NCBI GenBank assembly: GCA_025094145.1
Contig: JALLLS010000010.1
Location: forward strand, 1 to 64,000
Reading direction: 5' to 3'
Origin: Spinellus fusiger
Taxonomy: Eukaryota > Mucoromycota > Mucoromycetes > Mucorales > Phycomycetaceae
DNA length: 64,000 bases
Positions 12,146 to 23,857 of this stretch are shown here, in pieces. The number at the start of each line of letters is the position of its first letter. Position 1 is the stretch's first letter. The translations under genes were made by a program, and so were the position numbers. The notes beneath the pieces are model-generated. The model worked only from the letters and a program-made list of their open reading frames with translations. It ran no database searches and was not told where the DNA came from.

Positions 12146-13423
12146 ATGAAGCCAAGAACTGAACTAGCACACTCTATCACCAAAGGAAGGCTTTATCAAG
12201 AATTAACTCTACTCTTACAAGGGCTTTGTTCACCTGATTCCCGCCATCTGCATTCTCGATACCCTAAGATACCTCACCAAAAGCTAGAGAAATCCCTTCA
12301 AGTACTGCACAACACTTATAGCTGGTTAACAACCAATGATGATGCCCATTTAATGAGTGAAAAGATGTACCAGTCTCTTGTCACTTCATGTAAAGCAATG
12401 TCAGAATGTTATCAGACTGTATGTGAACAGCAGAAAATTCACTTTTCAATAGGAGAAAATACTGAGACACTGGTGTGTGAATGGGAAAACATTAGCTATG
12501 TCTTTGATAATCTATTAGACTGGCAGAAGCGTTGCAAAGAGGTCATACCACATCTCAAAAGACTTGTCAAGGCATGGAAGAAATCTCATCAAGTAACAGA
12601 AACACTCACATCCGTGCTACTTATGAGTGAATTTGAACCACTGTTTAATATAATAATGGTGAATGCACAAAACTACCATCAGCTTGGATTACAATACTCT
12701 TTTATTGGTACACATGCCATTGTCTTTAAACAACAACAACACCAACGCGAGATCATTGATACCATTTGTAGAGAATTCGGTGCTCTCTTTTCACATAATG
12801 CATTTCGTTATCTTGCAGCCATTGGCGGATACCATCGAGTAAACTTGGAAAGCTTAACCGATAAAGTCAAACATCTTCAACAAACTCTACGTAGCTCATG
12901 CAACACAGGTACGAGTCAAGTCATTAAACTCTCTCTGGGCTCGGACAAAATGATCCGTTTCCTTGGACATCAAAGACTGTTTTCTAAAACACATCCGATG
13001 GTCGATGAGAATGAAGTCTATGGTATCCCCCTTCCACGTTTTAAGCCGTCTTCCGATGAATGGGAGACAATGGTTGCGCAGAAAAGTGACTCTATTTCAG
13101 TTGTAGACCTATTCAGACGGTCCAAAGCCGTGTGTGATCATCGCTCTGAGTTTTCTTCTACACATACCCTACTACGTTTTCAACACCACGCCATTTCCTA
13201 TGTCTCTGTAACAAAACTAAGTCTATTTTTGAGTTGTACAGGCTACACATTTTATAAAGACATGCTTGTTTCCATGCAATCGCATGTTGCACGCCACGAG
13301 TCTCTATTGAATACTATGGGCCGAGACATTATTGCTCTTTGCTCTTTAATTCAATTGGTTGTTTATCGAAAACAAATACTACAGATGCAGATTCTTCTTG
13401 AGCAGTTGGATCGTGAAAAATAA
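12146..13423 (+). CDS. Hypothetical protein, 425 aa, mostly helical
   Basis: Intronless frame from ATG at 12146 (MKPRTEL) to TAA at 13421-13423. The frame is open further upstream, but only with a non-ATG start at 12089, so 12146 is chosen. Another ATG at 12075 opens a 21-codon hydrophobic frame that ends just before 12146; it could be a short upstream ORF in the leader. The protein is soluble-looking, rich in Leu, His, Gln and Ser, predicted largely alpha-helical by composition, with Trp/Tyr-rich patches but no transmembrane segment, signal peptide or cysteine motif. Codon use is balanced and the frame is uninterrupted over 1.28 kb, which supports a real gene. I do not recognise a family. 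It is transcribed toward the eS30 gene about 560 bp downstream. Confidence 0.75.
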   Translation: MKPRTELAHSITKGRLYQELTLLLQGLCSPDSRHLHSRYPKIPHQKLEKSLQVLHNTYSWLTTNDDAHLMSEKMYQSLVTSCKAMSECYQTVCEQQKIHFSIGENTETLVCEWENISYVFDNLLDWQKRCKEVIPHLKRLVKAWKKSHQVTETLTSVLLMSEFEPLFNIIMVNAQNYHQLGLQYSFIGTHAIVFKQQQHQREIIDTICREFGALFSHNAFRYLAAIGGYHRVNLESLTDKVKHLQQTLRSSCNTGTSQVIKLSLGSDKMIRFLGHQRLFSKTHPMVDENEVYGIPLPRFKPSSDEWETMVAQKSDSISVVDLFRRSKAVCDHRSEFSSTHTLLRFQHHAISYVSVTKLSLFLSCTGYTFYKDMLVSMQSHVARHESLLNTMGRDIIALCSLIQLVVYRKQILQMQILLEQLDREK

Positions 13424-13987
13424 AATAAAGTAGAATAGGAATCCCACTCATCTTTTTCTTATCTATTTATAATAAAAAGCACTCTTTGGCTGTAGGTTAT
13501 TCCATTTTCTATTCATTAAAAACAAAACAAAACAAAAAACCATTTCTTCCATTCGACTTGCTTCAGAGTAAAGTTTTACCAAAAGAAATGAAACAGTCAG
13601 AGTGTCACACCACAGCTCCATCTTCCGTGGTAGTGTAGAACATGAAAAGAAGTTATTGTCTATCCACTCTATTTTACTCCTTTTCACTGAGTTTACAATC
13701 TTATCCATGAGTGATCACTAACTCTATTTCCTTATTTATTTTCACTATTTACTATTCTATTATCTATCATCATTGTAATAGCATGAAGCCTCTCTAAGAC
13801 TATAGATGAAACACCTGGTAGCATCCAAGAGAGTACGCCCAGCAGTCCAATGGACCGTCGTCCGAAGAATATCTGACTTTAAATTTATTGTGACTATTCT
13901 CAGGTGCGGCGTGTCGAACTCCTCGGCTATAGTCTGTCCAAAGCCTTAGAGTCTATTCCCCCCTCCTTCGTATTTTATTGATTCGCC
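13424..13987. other. Intergenic region upstream of eS30
   Basis: Terminator of the preceding gene and promoter of the eS30 gene. AT-rich, with AATAAAA near 13471 as a possible polyadenylation signal. Short open frames here have no support. Confidence 0.5.
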
Positions 13988-14438
13988 ATGGTAAGAAGAG
14001 ATGACACTATTCGACGTGAAAAAAAACAATGGATGCACCATCAACATCAACATCAACATCAATAATGAACGATGGACGATGGATGAATGAAATAGAAAGA
14101 GAGAGGGAGAGAGAGAAAGAGAAAAAGAGAGAACAGTGAATGGATGGATTTGCTGACAAAGCAATTTTTGGATCCTTAGGGTAAAGTCCACGGTTCTTTG
14201 GCTCGTGCCGGTAAAGTGAAGTCTCAGACACCCAAGGTCGCCAAGCAAGAGAAGAAAAAGGCCAAGACTGGTCGTGCTAAGAAGAGACAGGTTTACAAGT
14301 AAGCTTATTCTTTGTTCTTTTTAGTTAAGAAGATGGAGATAACTAACACTATACATCAATAGCCGTCGTTTCGTCAATGTCACCACAACCATGGGTGGCA
14401 AGCGCAGAATGAACCCTGCCCCTACCGCTGGTCCTTAA
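13988..14438 (+). CDS. RPS30: 40S ribosomal protein S30 (eS30)
   Basis: Small-subunit ribosomal protein eS30 (FAU family), 65 aa in three exons: the ATG alone (13988-13990), 14180-14298 and 14363-14438. Introns are 189 nt (13991-14179, donor GTAAGA directly after ATG) and 64 nt (14299-14362, CTAAC branch). The reading [20 protein letters not shown] at the start and YNRRFVNV near residues 40-47 are hallmark eS30 blocks; the Lys/Arg-rich middle is typical. There is no ubiquitin-like fusion, as usual in fungi and unlike animal FAU. An intron immediately after or near the start codon is common in fungal ribosomal protein genes. AATAAA at 14463 is a probable polyadenylation signal. Frames on the opposite strand (13946-14248) are shadows. 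Confidence 0.96.
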
Positions 14439-16318
14439 GTTGTTTTGCTTTATACATTGCTCAATAAACATTCACTTAATACAATTCAACTATTCTAGTT
14501 TAGTTTTAGTGAGCTCTTCTTTCATTTGTGATTAACCACCTCAGGCTACGTCATTTTATTCAGACTGACACACTAAGTGAGCTGTGTGTGTGTACATTTC
14601 TCTTTTTGACTTTCTCAGCTTATGGGTAAATGTGCATTGGTAGTAGACCTATTTTAATGCTCGTACTCACCTTTTAGCTTATGGATAAGCGTGGTTATAG
14701 CCATTACCAAAAAAAAATAGATATATAGGTACAGTTATACTACCAATAGTTGGTTGGTCTTCTTATCAGACGTCTTGGCAAAAGAAACAATATATTAAAG
14801 AAGGGGAAGTACTGACTCTTTCATCACTCAGACTGGTATAGTATCAAGGATCTCTTTATGTGAACTGTGCCAAACGAGTGAGGACTCTTGTTAGCTGTAC
14901 ATTAACTGTACACAGGGTGTTCGTAATACCAATAGCTCTGGTTCTTTCCATAAGATTAAGTTCAACGTGGACGAGGTTTAAGGTATGAAACCGCTTGATC
15001 AGCCTCTATAGTTTGGATATAACCTAATAAGCTTCGTTCTATGATCAAGAAATGATAGCTTTTAATTGATATTTGCTGATATCAAAATCACTGATACTTG
15101 TTCTGTGTGTACCTTTGCTATTAGCTTTACTCCTTGCTGGTATAATCAAGTCAAGAAGACTACCCGTGCTCAGGTTACTTGGATCTTTGAAAAGATACTG
15201 GGTGGACTCATTAAATAAAGATTGTTGTTGTAACTTGACTGGAGCTGATAGCCATTGTCACTATCTCTGCTTTTGGCTCTGCTCAGAACAACATTGCTAT
15301 TTGTATTGAGAAGGGTTGTTACAGTATTCACACATTTCAGAACACTCGCAAGACAAAGATATTCAAGGCATCCAAGTCTGATCTCTTTATTCTTTTGGTT
15401 TTTGTTTTGTTTGACTTTGTTTTGTTTTTTACATGAATGCCTCTACTGCTGGTACTAATGTTGATCTTCTCATACTTGCTAGCATAGGATAATGACCTTA
15501 GTGGCTGGGGTATGAGGTTATAGGCTATGCCCATAGTTAATAAGATGGTGTGTTTTCTTTTTTCTTTTCTTTTTGCAGTTGAAATTATATACATGGATAC
15601 ATATAAAATAAAGGGACATGTAAAAACTGTTTCTTCCAATTATGCAACTCATTCCTAATTTGAGTTTTGGATTTTATTTTCATGTGGCTACTATTCTTAC
15701 TTTGTAAGTTACTCAAATTTAATAATATCCTTACATTATTCGTATATTTATTGCTAAGAAGCAAAGGGCATGTTAAATAGACTATATATCAACAACATAA
15801 CTCAATCTACCACTTATAGATAGATTACATAAATGTCATTTTCAAGAATCTACATCTCCAAGTGTTAATGATAGATTGAATTTATTTAACAAAATAAGCA
15901 TATTAAAAGAATAGCAAGCACTTAAAACGTGAATTAGTAATACTCTTGCTAACTAATATTTAAATAATATTTTTAATAAGCATAGTTTTAATAGTGATAC
16001 TTCCTCATGAATTCACAAGTAAATGTAAGAATGGACAAAATGTATATTAAAATAATTAGATCCAAAGTTATTCAAAGTGTTTATTATTATTAAGTGACCT
16101 TATACATTGAATAGACCAAAGAATCAGAGACCATCTCATTATCATAGTTGAGCCATTTTTGTAATGATTGATGTGTAGAAACAATCACTCTTCTTCTCTT
16201 ACTATTATTAAATTTTCTCACTATACTCTATCTACCAAAAATAAATATGTTCTCTAAGCCTCTATCCATAAACAGAAAATAGATCAGTATTGATACCTGC
16301 ACCATCAGTTTGCACGAA

Positions 16319-16442
16319 GCTATGGTAAATAGTAAGTCTATTGCTGAGATTGAAGGCATTCTCAGCGTGAATTCTTCAACTATAGGAAGATTCTTGGGAT
16401 CTTACTATGAGATGGGTAATGATACAGTTGCTCTAGTTCTCT
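16319..16442 (+). pseudogene. Transposase helix-turn-helix relic
   Basis: About 41 open codons read AMVNSKSIAEIEGILSVNSS, then TIGRFLGSYYEMGN. The KSIAEI...STIGRFL pattern resembles the N-terminal HTH of IS630/Tc1-type transposases. No catalytic part follows, so this is probably a small fossil. The family assignment is by motif only. Confidence 0.4.
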
Positions 16443-16685
16443 ATAGAAGAAGAAAAAATTGAAGAAATATCATACAGGTCAAATGTGGTTTGTTTTTGAT
16501 GATAATTATACCATTAAAATATAACATAAAAGACAGATACAAGAACAATAGATATAGTCCTTAACAGATTAGAGTAGCATTTAATCAATCAACAATAAAA
16601 AGTCTGTAATGATAAATAAAACACATAGAAACAAGATTTAGTGAGCCTATAGGGAGTTGAGTTTTATCCTATAGGTCGGTGAGTC

Positions 16686-16732
16686 ATAAAGTGAGTAGTA
16701 AAAAGTAATAGAATTCTTACTACTCACTTTAT
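16686..16732. repeat. Small hairpin, 16-bp arms
   Basis: ATAAAGTGAGTAGTAA and its inverse flank a loop of about 15 bp. A related unpaired half-site (TATAAAGTGAGCAGTAAA) occurs near 17663. Possibly the end of a decayed MITE; no coding function. Confidence 0.6.
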
Positions 16733-17847
16733 TTTGTAGAGTACAGCGATAACTGTACAGGAAAATTACTTCCTTCTTTTGGTAGGTTGACTACTGACAG
16801 CCAAGGAAGCGTTCTTTCTTTTAGAACCTGCTGAATGAGCTGTATTGTTTGTATGTGAATATCGTTCTGGTCATTTATGATTTTCATGTAAACCATGAAG
16901 AGTATATTGAAAGTTCAAGGCAACTACCACATCTCTATTCCAAACACGATAACAAAGAAAACCTCAAGAACTAGCATCAGTCGTAGCTTTCAAACATTTT
17001 TATTTTGGTATAAACGTTCTTCTCAAAGGAAAGAAGCTGAAAAACTTGCCTTGAAGCTCCAGGCACATATTTGAAAGTCTGTAGTACGCTCTTAAATGCT
17101 TCAAAGGGTTGGCCTTGCAGCCGTAATCTATAGATCCTTTTGAGAACTTGTGGTCCGTAGCATACGAATCAAAAAAGTTGTGAATCAGTTCTACATTTTA
17201 TTCAGAAAAAGAATTCCTGGATATATCTTTTACTCTTCTTGATAAGCATACCTCATGTCCATTGAATTGTATGAACAACATTGAAAGTAATGTTCTCTGT
17301 ACTTCATCAGTTCTTTATATACTCTTTCTTTTTATGTATCCTTTTCTTATCCCGGTCTGTAATTAGTTAAAAGAGATAAGACTTCTTTAAAAAATAGTAT
17401 CATTGATAAACTCTTCTAAAAGAAACCTAGGATCATCTTCCAGTTCATAAATAAAGATGTACTTTAAGAATGAAAATGTATGACATCAGATGGTGAACTT
17501 TAGATCCAAGTTCTTTAATATGTTGGATACACTACTGCTTTTACCCTATGCTGCTAATGAAGCTCCTGATGGCTGTAATTCTTAAAGGTGGTTCCATGTA
17601 GAAAAGAAAGAAAGAAAGAGGAAAAGAGGAAAAGAGGAAAATGTTACCACTCGCTAACTATTTATAAAGTGAGCAGTAAAATGTAATAGGATTTATCTAA
17701 ATGCAGATCATTTTTATATTCATAGTTTTCTTAATAGTGTTATAACCTCATGAATTCATTAGATAAAGACGTGAAACCTTTAATAGATATATATATAAGT
17801 GTTTATAAGACAAGAAGAAATTTTTATTACAAGGTTAATTAATAACC

Positions 17848-18152
17848 ACTGTAGCCACCCTTGGCATTAATGACGGCCTGGCATCTCTGCCCCATGCTGG
17901 CAATGAGGGTGTCTATTGTCTTTGATATTTTACCCCATTCTAGCATCAGAGCAGCCTCATTACTGAAACAGCCCGATACTATCACCCCACTACCTCCAAA
18001 CCTCTTTGTCTACATAACATTCTTTGGATGGTGCAGACATTATAAGAAAGGAAGTGTTATGAAAATGAAAATGAAAGAAATAGTGTATGTTATTTTTAGT
18101 ATAGAAAGATCCCGGGATTTGAAAAAAAAAATCTATTACTTTTGTCGGGTCA
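17848..18152 (-). mobile_element. Tc1/mariner relic with internal deletion
   Basis: The minus strand from about 18010 to 17848 reads a transposase C-terminus with DTLIASMGQRCQAVINAKGG. It matches the C-terminus of the Tc1-like transposase at 32.8-33.4 kb (TDTLIASMGQRCKAVIEAKG). An upstream block like FGGSGVIVSGCFS is fused to it, so the catalytic core between is deleted. At 18107-18152 lies a 46-bp stretch (AAAGATCCCGGGATTTG... to ...GTCGGGTCAC) that recurs at 50318-50366 and probably represents an element terminus. Confidence 0.65.
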
Positions 18153-18211
18153 CTTTAATAATATCTGATGGGTATCGGTAGCGGTGAGATCATTTTGTGA
18201 TCTGAAACACA

Positions 18212-18424
18212 ATGCCTCGGCAAAAATATCCGAGTCTTTCAAAAATTTTAACTGGTATTTATAGCATAGCAAAAAGCTGATTTAGTGGTGAAAGAGCATG
18301 GAAGTTATGCATTGTGGAAGGTGCCATAAACTCCTAAGGCTGTTTATATGTCTTGAAAGTATTGTTTCGGACTTTACGGTCTTCTTGATCCCTCAAATGC
18401 ATTACCCATTGACGGGAGATTAAA
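18212..18424 (+). pseudogene. Degraded coding relic, family unknown
   Basis: Two frames carry protein-like sequence. The first starts ATG at 18212 (MPRQKYPSLSKILTGIYS). The second starts at 18280 (DLVVKEHGSYALWKVP), then has stop codons inside a stretch ending GLYGLLDPSNALPIDGRLN. Both ends look coding and the breaks are a frameshift plus two stops. I cannot name the family. Confidence 0.4.
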
Positions 18425-20618
18425 CATAAAAATAGTATTCTCAATTAGAATAATATAGAGATAAACCTGATAGTAGATGGAGGTGGAATAACTAAAAACT
18501 CCACCTATGCCTTTATTGTTATTATAGAGTGAAGATACCATAGATCTATTTAATTATTATTGATATTTGGTAATAAGGCTTTTTGTAAACCAGTAATATA
18601 CTTTCTTAAACAAAAATACACGTTAAACATGGATACAAATGTTGTATCTATGAGCAGATCATCAAAAATTGAAACAACTTTCTATACTAACTTGTTATCA
18701 GGATTTAAAACCATTTACAGAATCTCATAAGCATTGCAGAATCTGAAATAGTACATCTAATTTATAATAATAAAAAGATAGTACATATATTTAAATAAGA
18801 TATTGTAAGCAATGTTTTTAAATCAGTAGTTGACTCATCTCTCATGCCTGAAATATGGAATTAAAATATATTATTTCTTGGTGAGATAAGCGTATCCTAC
18901 AAAGCTATAACTATCTTTTTCTTTTTCATTAAGACCTTGTGGAACATATTTTATTGTATGTCTTTCATATTAACCTCAAGTAAAAAGTATATTTATTTTC
19001 TTATTACTGGGGATATTAGTCTTTCTATTTTTATTCTACTTGGATTGATGTATCCTTTCCATTTGTATTTCTGAATTGGTCTTGAGGATGTTCAGTCTCA
19101 ATCTATAGTGCTTATTAATAAGGGCCATCGTGCTCTCTCCTATATTTATAACCTGAACTATTATCATAGACTATGGACTCTGTAATCATATTTTATTAGC
19201 TAATAGTCATTTACCTTTTTAATAGAGATATAAATATAACTATCTTTATAGGCCGCTCATTTTAACTATATACAAAAGTATAGTGTTATTATTGAGTACT
19301 GTTACAATAAAATGTATTTGATGCGGTACCATCTTCCCATAGTCACATGCTAACAAAATAAATGCTTACTTAAGGTGTCTATTTCTCGATAAAGCAACAA
19401 ATAATCGTTACTCAAGCACAGTTTTTGCCTATTCTAAAGACTGTTTTATTTTATCTCTATCTTTTACCCTGATATGTCTTTGCATTTATTATTTATATAT
19501 CGAAAATATCTTTAAATTTCTACACTGAAAAAAGAAAATAGAATGATCAACAGACAGTAGCCATTTAATGGTAAAGTATGAACAAGACAAATAGGAGAAA
19601 AATGACAAGATACTTATTAGGAATCAGAGTGTTCTTCTTATGTTCATTTATCAGAACACTCCAACCCTACATTATTTATAGAACTGCTTGACTTTATTCT
19701 TTTTTTTTGTTGTTGTGGAGGGTTAAAGGTCTTTCTACGAAAGAAGCATAAATTATTCGGAATTTAGAATATTCCATTGCTTTTCACGGGCCACCTTGGC
19801 AATACACACCAGACAGTTTGGCACGGTTACTGGACCAGCCACTTCCACAACTCTCCTTTCCTCTCCTCCATCGTCTCTGAACATGCTTAATCCCTCCTTA
19901 CCACCTTTATCCACAGAAACAAAGACGTGACATAGTCTTTTATATATTTACGTTTTCTCTTACTTTCTCTTTCTTCTATGTATATTTCTTATTTCTTTTA
20001 ACTAGTTCTGTTTTCTTTCTGTTTTTCCAATTTCTCTGCATGTGAATTATGTCCACTATATTTTTCTATTCAGACCTCTCGGTGTGACATGTGGCTGTGT
20101 AAAAACGCTTAATATTTATAAATATAAGTGTCTTGAACAAAAAGAAAATATACACCAGAAGATTTATAGGACAAAGTTGTTGCATTGTTAATTTATAGTA
20201 GTGATATGATTGGATAGATTATTTTCCTCATTTAACCGAGTAATTTTATAAAATTAACTTACTTAATTTAGCCAAAGAGTTGTTTTTGTCTTTTTATTAT
20301 TATTATTTTCCCTATCATTTCTTGAATATTAACGCTGGATAAACTAAGGGATATATATCTATATCTATAAATCAACTGTGAAAAGGTCAAGGGTAGTTAT
20401 TATTATAAATTCAATGCTTAATTGGCTCTTTATCACACTTTGGTACACGTGTAATAGGAATACTACTGTACTAATAGCAAATAATATCAATGGACACTTT
20501 TTTATTGAGTCTAAGGATAAAGAAAGATATTGGTGTTGGTGATGGTGATGAATGGCTTTAGCAAAGAAATAGACTCTATTTGACTTATACGAATATAGTT
20601 AATAAGTAGAGTCTATGG
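18425..20618. other. Intergenic AT-rich stretch
   Basis: No open frame of interest on either strand. AT-rich sequence and polypyrimidine tracts only. Confidence 0.6.
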
Positions 20619-20826
20619 TTACACACCAGGAGATCATTAGGATATAAAAAGAAATAGTCGAAATATAATTGTTTAAGAAATGACATCGATTTGAAAAGGA
20701 GCAAAAATAAATTATGTATTCATGTTAGTTCTTAAATAAAGATTATGTAGATTTACCTGTAAATATCTGAATCTCAGAGGAAACCACTTTTGATGTGACG
20801 ATATAGTAAAATACGAATACAAATAT
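20619..20826 (-). ncRNA. Candidate Fanzor guide-RNA (omega RNA) region
   Basis: The interval lies between the decayed Fanzor stop codon and the element terminus. In known TnpB and Fanzor elements the guide RNA comes from this position. The outer ~100 bp are conserved at 62715-62816 and 158-262, although the MITE has lost all coding DNA. Transcription and structure are untested; this is a positional inference only. Confidence 0.3.
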
Positions 20827-21285
20827 CTATTCTTCTCTACATAAAGGAACTGGTCGGTGGCGACCCTTTAAACACTCTTCTGTGATTGTATAGATATTTG
20901 ATGCATTCACATCCCTGTTCTAAACAATTCCACAACTTTGGCAAGCGTGGATACTGTTGAAATTTACTAATACCTCGGTGAGATTATTTGTGTTACAAGT
21001 GTGACAGATCTTGAGAATAAAAATAAAACAGAGTAACTGTTAGAAGAGCTTTTTATATTGGGTAAGAGGTCAATCATACTTACCCTCGATGTAAGGAACT
21101 CATCGACATCAACCAGAAGATCTCTATTCTTTTGTCTCTTTTTTCAATGATTGATATAAAACCCTTGTCAAACCAATACGATAACCTTTAAACTTGGTAG
21201 CATCTTTTCCCTTCATTCCTGTGCCATAAGTAATTACGGGCAGCTTGGTAGGATCGTACCCCAATCTTTCTAGGTGCCAATGCCC
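20827..21285 (-). pseudogene. Fanzor/TnpB-like nuclease C-terminus, lineage B
   Basis: Fanzors are eukaryotic TnpB homologues, RNA-guided RuvC nucleases carried by transposons. Minus-strand exons show, in order, GHWHLERLGYDPTKLPVITY, then GTGMKGKDATKFKGYRIGLT, a frameshift after LYQSLKK, and, past a GT-AG intron, a zinc ribbon CHTC...CQSC followed by NRDVNAS, the RuvC-III block with the catalytic Asp. It ends KGRHRPVP... with a stop at 20827-20829. This order (linker, zinc ribbon, xRDxNAxxNI) is the signature of TnpB_IS605 OrfB C-termini. Breaks: the frameshift and a TAG directly before NRD where Trp is usual. The N-terminal and RuvC-I parts are not recognisable, so this is a relic. Confidence 0.75.
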
Positions 21286-22829
21286 CTTTTTAATAATAAA
21301 ATAATAGTAAAAATAATTAGTTCGAGATGTATTAATGTACTCTCTATGTTTGTCGTATTACCCTTGCACTAGCCCCTTCTTCCTGCTTTTGCCTTTTTAA
21401 CGGATTCACTGAGTTTATTAAAATAAAAGAATATACAATAGAAACTGACTAACATATCAGACATAATAAACATACACAAACACTCACCAGATCACAACTG
21501 TTGGTTTATATGCCAGACAAAGGCGAACAAAATAAAGAGGGTAGAAGTTATGAAGAACAACAGACAGTGTGGTTGGCAGGCATTAATATCCGAACAGAAG
21601 AGAACAATACGAATTTTCACAATTCACTTGCTTAATCAGAACTACCAAAGTAATGCAGACTACAACAACATTTTAAAAAGAAAAGAATTGCTTAAAGAAC
21701 AGTTGCCTAGTTACCCATTGTGATCAAATCGTGTGTTGTGTCCCTGTTCATGTACCCTCTTTGATTTCCCTAGACCAGCCTTTGTATCCAATACTCTATT
21801 TCGTTGTCCCTGCTAGAGACCCAATATCTATACATTTATCTCTCTAGTGGTCTTGTTGATTACCTTAGTGCCCTTTATTACAGAATAAAAGATATATTTT
21901 ACAAAGTTACATAGTATAGATTTTGAGGCTACTTATATACATGTCTTTTTAAGCTATAAGGATCAAAACTATACAACAATAACATTTCAGTAAATTCAGA
22001 GATGAAATCCATCTCCTTGTCCTATGTGTTTCAGGGAAGAGATAAACCTTTTCTTCTTCTTTTACAATAAAATCACTTTATGGAATTCAATGGCCTTGAA
22101 ATACAAAACCAAAATCATACACACTGTAGGATAGGACAGCCACCCTTCCCAGTCTGCCTGAATGTTCTATGAAGATCATATCTATTGCTTGAGAACAGCA
22201 AATTAGACAAACTCATAGTAAAATAAAGAAATAGTAAAATAGTATAAATCTTTGGTTGTCTACATCTTTAATAAAATAGACTTTAATCCAAACAGCTTCC
22301 TAGAGTATAAACAAGATAAGCTTTAAGGACTTGAGCAACTGACTGTTTCTTATTCTCGACTTGTTTTCTTTCTGTATTTCCATAGAATGCCATTATTATT
22401 ACAACCATTAGTTTGCCTTCTGTCAGCCCACAACCTTCTCTTTTCTGTCAATCTTCGTATGAGTAACCAGCCTTACGAGGTCCTGTGTGTCTCTTGTCTC
22501 ATAGCAACAGAATATTTTTGGAATATAAAGGGAAATACATGAACAATGAAATTATATTATTTGTTTTGTTGGCTAATGTGTTTGAAAAGAACCTTTTCAC
22601 TGTCTGTCTGTTTTAGCATTGACTATAGACTGTGTAATTAAACACTATAAAGTTGGATAAAAGGAAGAAGTGAACTTGACATTGCAACTCAATCACTGAT
22701 ATTATTTTCTTAACATAATGTGTTATTCTTAAGCCCACAGTATTTGCAGTATGACACTGCTTAAGAAAGATTTACTATAGAACACACTGAATTAACTCTA
22801 GTGGTCATTGTTCATAAAGTAGAACCAAA

Positions 22830-23117
22830 CTCACTTATATTAAGAACATTGTATTCATTTATTGACTCGATATTCATAATCACTTCAACAACTATCTTAT
22901 TGTAACTGTTATTAACAATAGTACTTAATGAGAACAAGGTATTGTTTCTAATACTGGACTTTAGGCTCAAGCCAAATAGAGTGTGAATTGTTTGACTTGT
23001 AAATTTGACTTGTAAATTTTGACTTGTGAATTTTGACTTATTAATTTTATGAGTGGAGACTAGTGGATACATCACCAGAATAGAGAAAGAAAAATCATTA
23101 TTTGTTTTGATATTCAC
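22830..23117 (-). pseudogene. Conserved coding-like block of the Fanzor-family element
   Basis: The minus-strand reading contains HTLFGLSLKSSIRNNTLF and, later, SINEYN. The same block occurs on the plus strand at about 38850-39030 in another element copy (HTLFALGLKDSIRNN ... SINEWLY). Conservation of amino acids with scattered DNA changes suggests it once coded. By position it would be an N-terminal part of the Fanzor protein, but I cannot confirm that from motifs. Confidence 0.4.
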
Positions 23118-23348
23118 CTCTTGTTATTTCTCACACTGCACATACAACTTAACACTCAAATACTCGTCAAGATGAACATAACTAAGCAAGGTAATGTGCT
23201 ATTATTAACAAAGAGAAACAATAGAAGGAAGTGATAGGCACCACCAAAGGCTTTTCTGGAGGTAAACTAGGTAAATAATGTCTTCAGCTGGGCTTGAGCT
23301 CACTACAACCCATAAGATATTGTACTGACTTATTTTAATAGATGATAT

Positions 23349-23500
23349 ATGACTCATTATTCTCAAGACAAGTATGAAGTGCAAGGTAAACATATTATCT
23401 CTCTTGATTGAATTATTACTAATACACTCTTCTGTTATTAGATAAGTTAAGACTCTTTCTTAAGTCAGTCTCAGTTGGTCTTCCACAAGGTCAATAATGT
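23349..23500 (+). pseudogene. Small spliced frame in element right-end module
   Basis: ATG at 23349 opens MTHYSQDKYEVQ, followed by a GT-AG intron with a TACTAATAC-like branch sequence. Its counterparts at 60876-61030 and, inverted, at 39420-39570 keep the same exon-intron-exon layout (MAYYSQDKYGVQ). The frame soon ends in all copies. It points outward, divergent from the Fanzor frame. Confidence 0.4.
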
Positions 23501-23857
23501 CTAAATTATACTTCTGAGCATGGTTTTCTATCTTCCAAGAACAAAGTATAAGAATTTTAGGGTGTAAATTCTATTTCTATGAGGGAATGTACTTGGGCAG
23601 TAGCTATAGTCATACTATACTATTAGCTATACTATTATAATAAACAATTCTATCCATCAACAATTTTATTCATCAAAACTATATTCTATTGATAATACAA
23701 TTTGATATTGAAGTATCCACAAAAGGAAATAATAATTTAGATACTTGCAAACCTTTGATTTTAAATACAGTTCCATAAAAGGGCAAAATTTGGGACCCTC
23801 GTAAAAGGAAGGAGGTATCACCGCTTAAAGGCCTGAAAAATCTCCTGGTGTGTAGAA

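Larger units (their letters stand above)
14439..17847. other. Intergenic stretch with degraded coding traces
   Basis: No intact gene. Around 14880-15400 there are runs that read like decayed exons, for example plus-strand codons around 15255-15385 reading SAFGSAQNNIAICIEKGCY. They are broken by stops and frame changes and no family is recognisable. A transposase-like helix-turn-helix relic lies at 16319-16442. The rest is AT-rich DNA with nothing evident. Confidence 0.5.
20619..23857 (-). mobile_element. Long TTCTACACACC-family element carrying Fanzor B relic
   Basis: Left end TTACACACCAGGAGAT at 20619 and right end ATCTCCTGGTGTGTAGAA at 23857 form matching inverted termini. The 158-443 MITE joins exactly these two ends, which is the main reason for treating 20619-23857 as one 3.2-kb unit. 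Inside, from the left: a conserved ~200-bp non-coding end, a decayed Fanzor C-terminus (minus), ~1.5 kb of AT-rich DNA with no clear coding, a second conserved coding-like block (minus, 22830-23117), then an outward-facing module with a small spliced frame (plus, from 23349). The 20619-21886 part is repeated in inverse orientation at 61.6-62.8 kb. No DDE transposase is seen inside. Confidence 0.7.
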
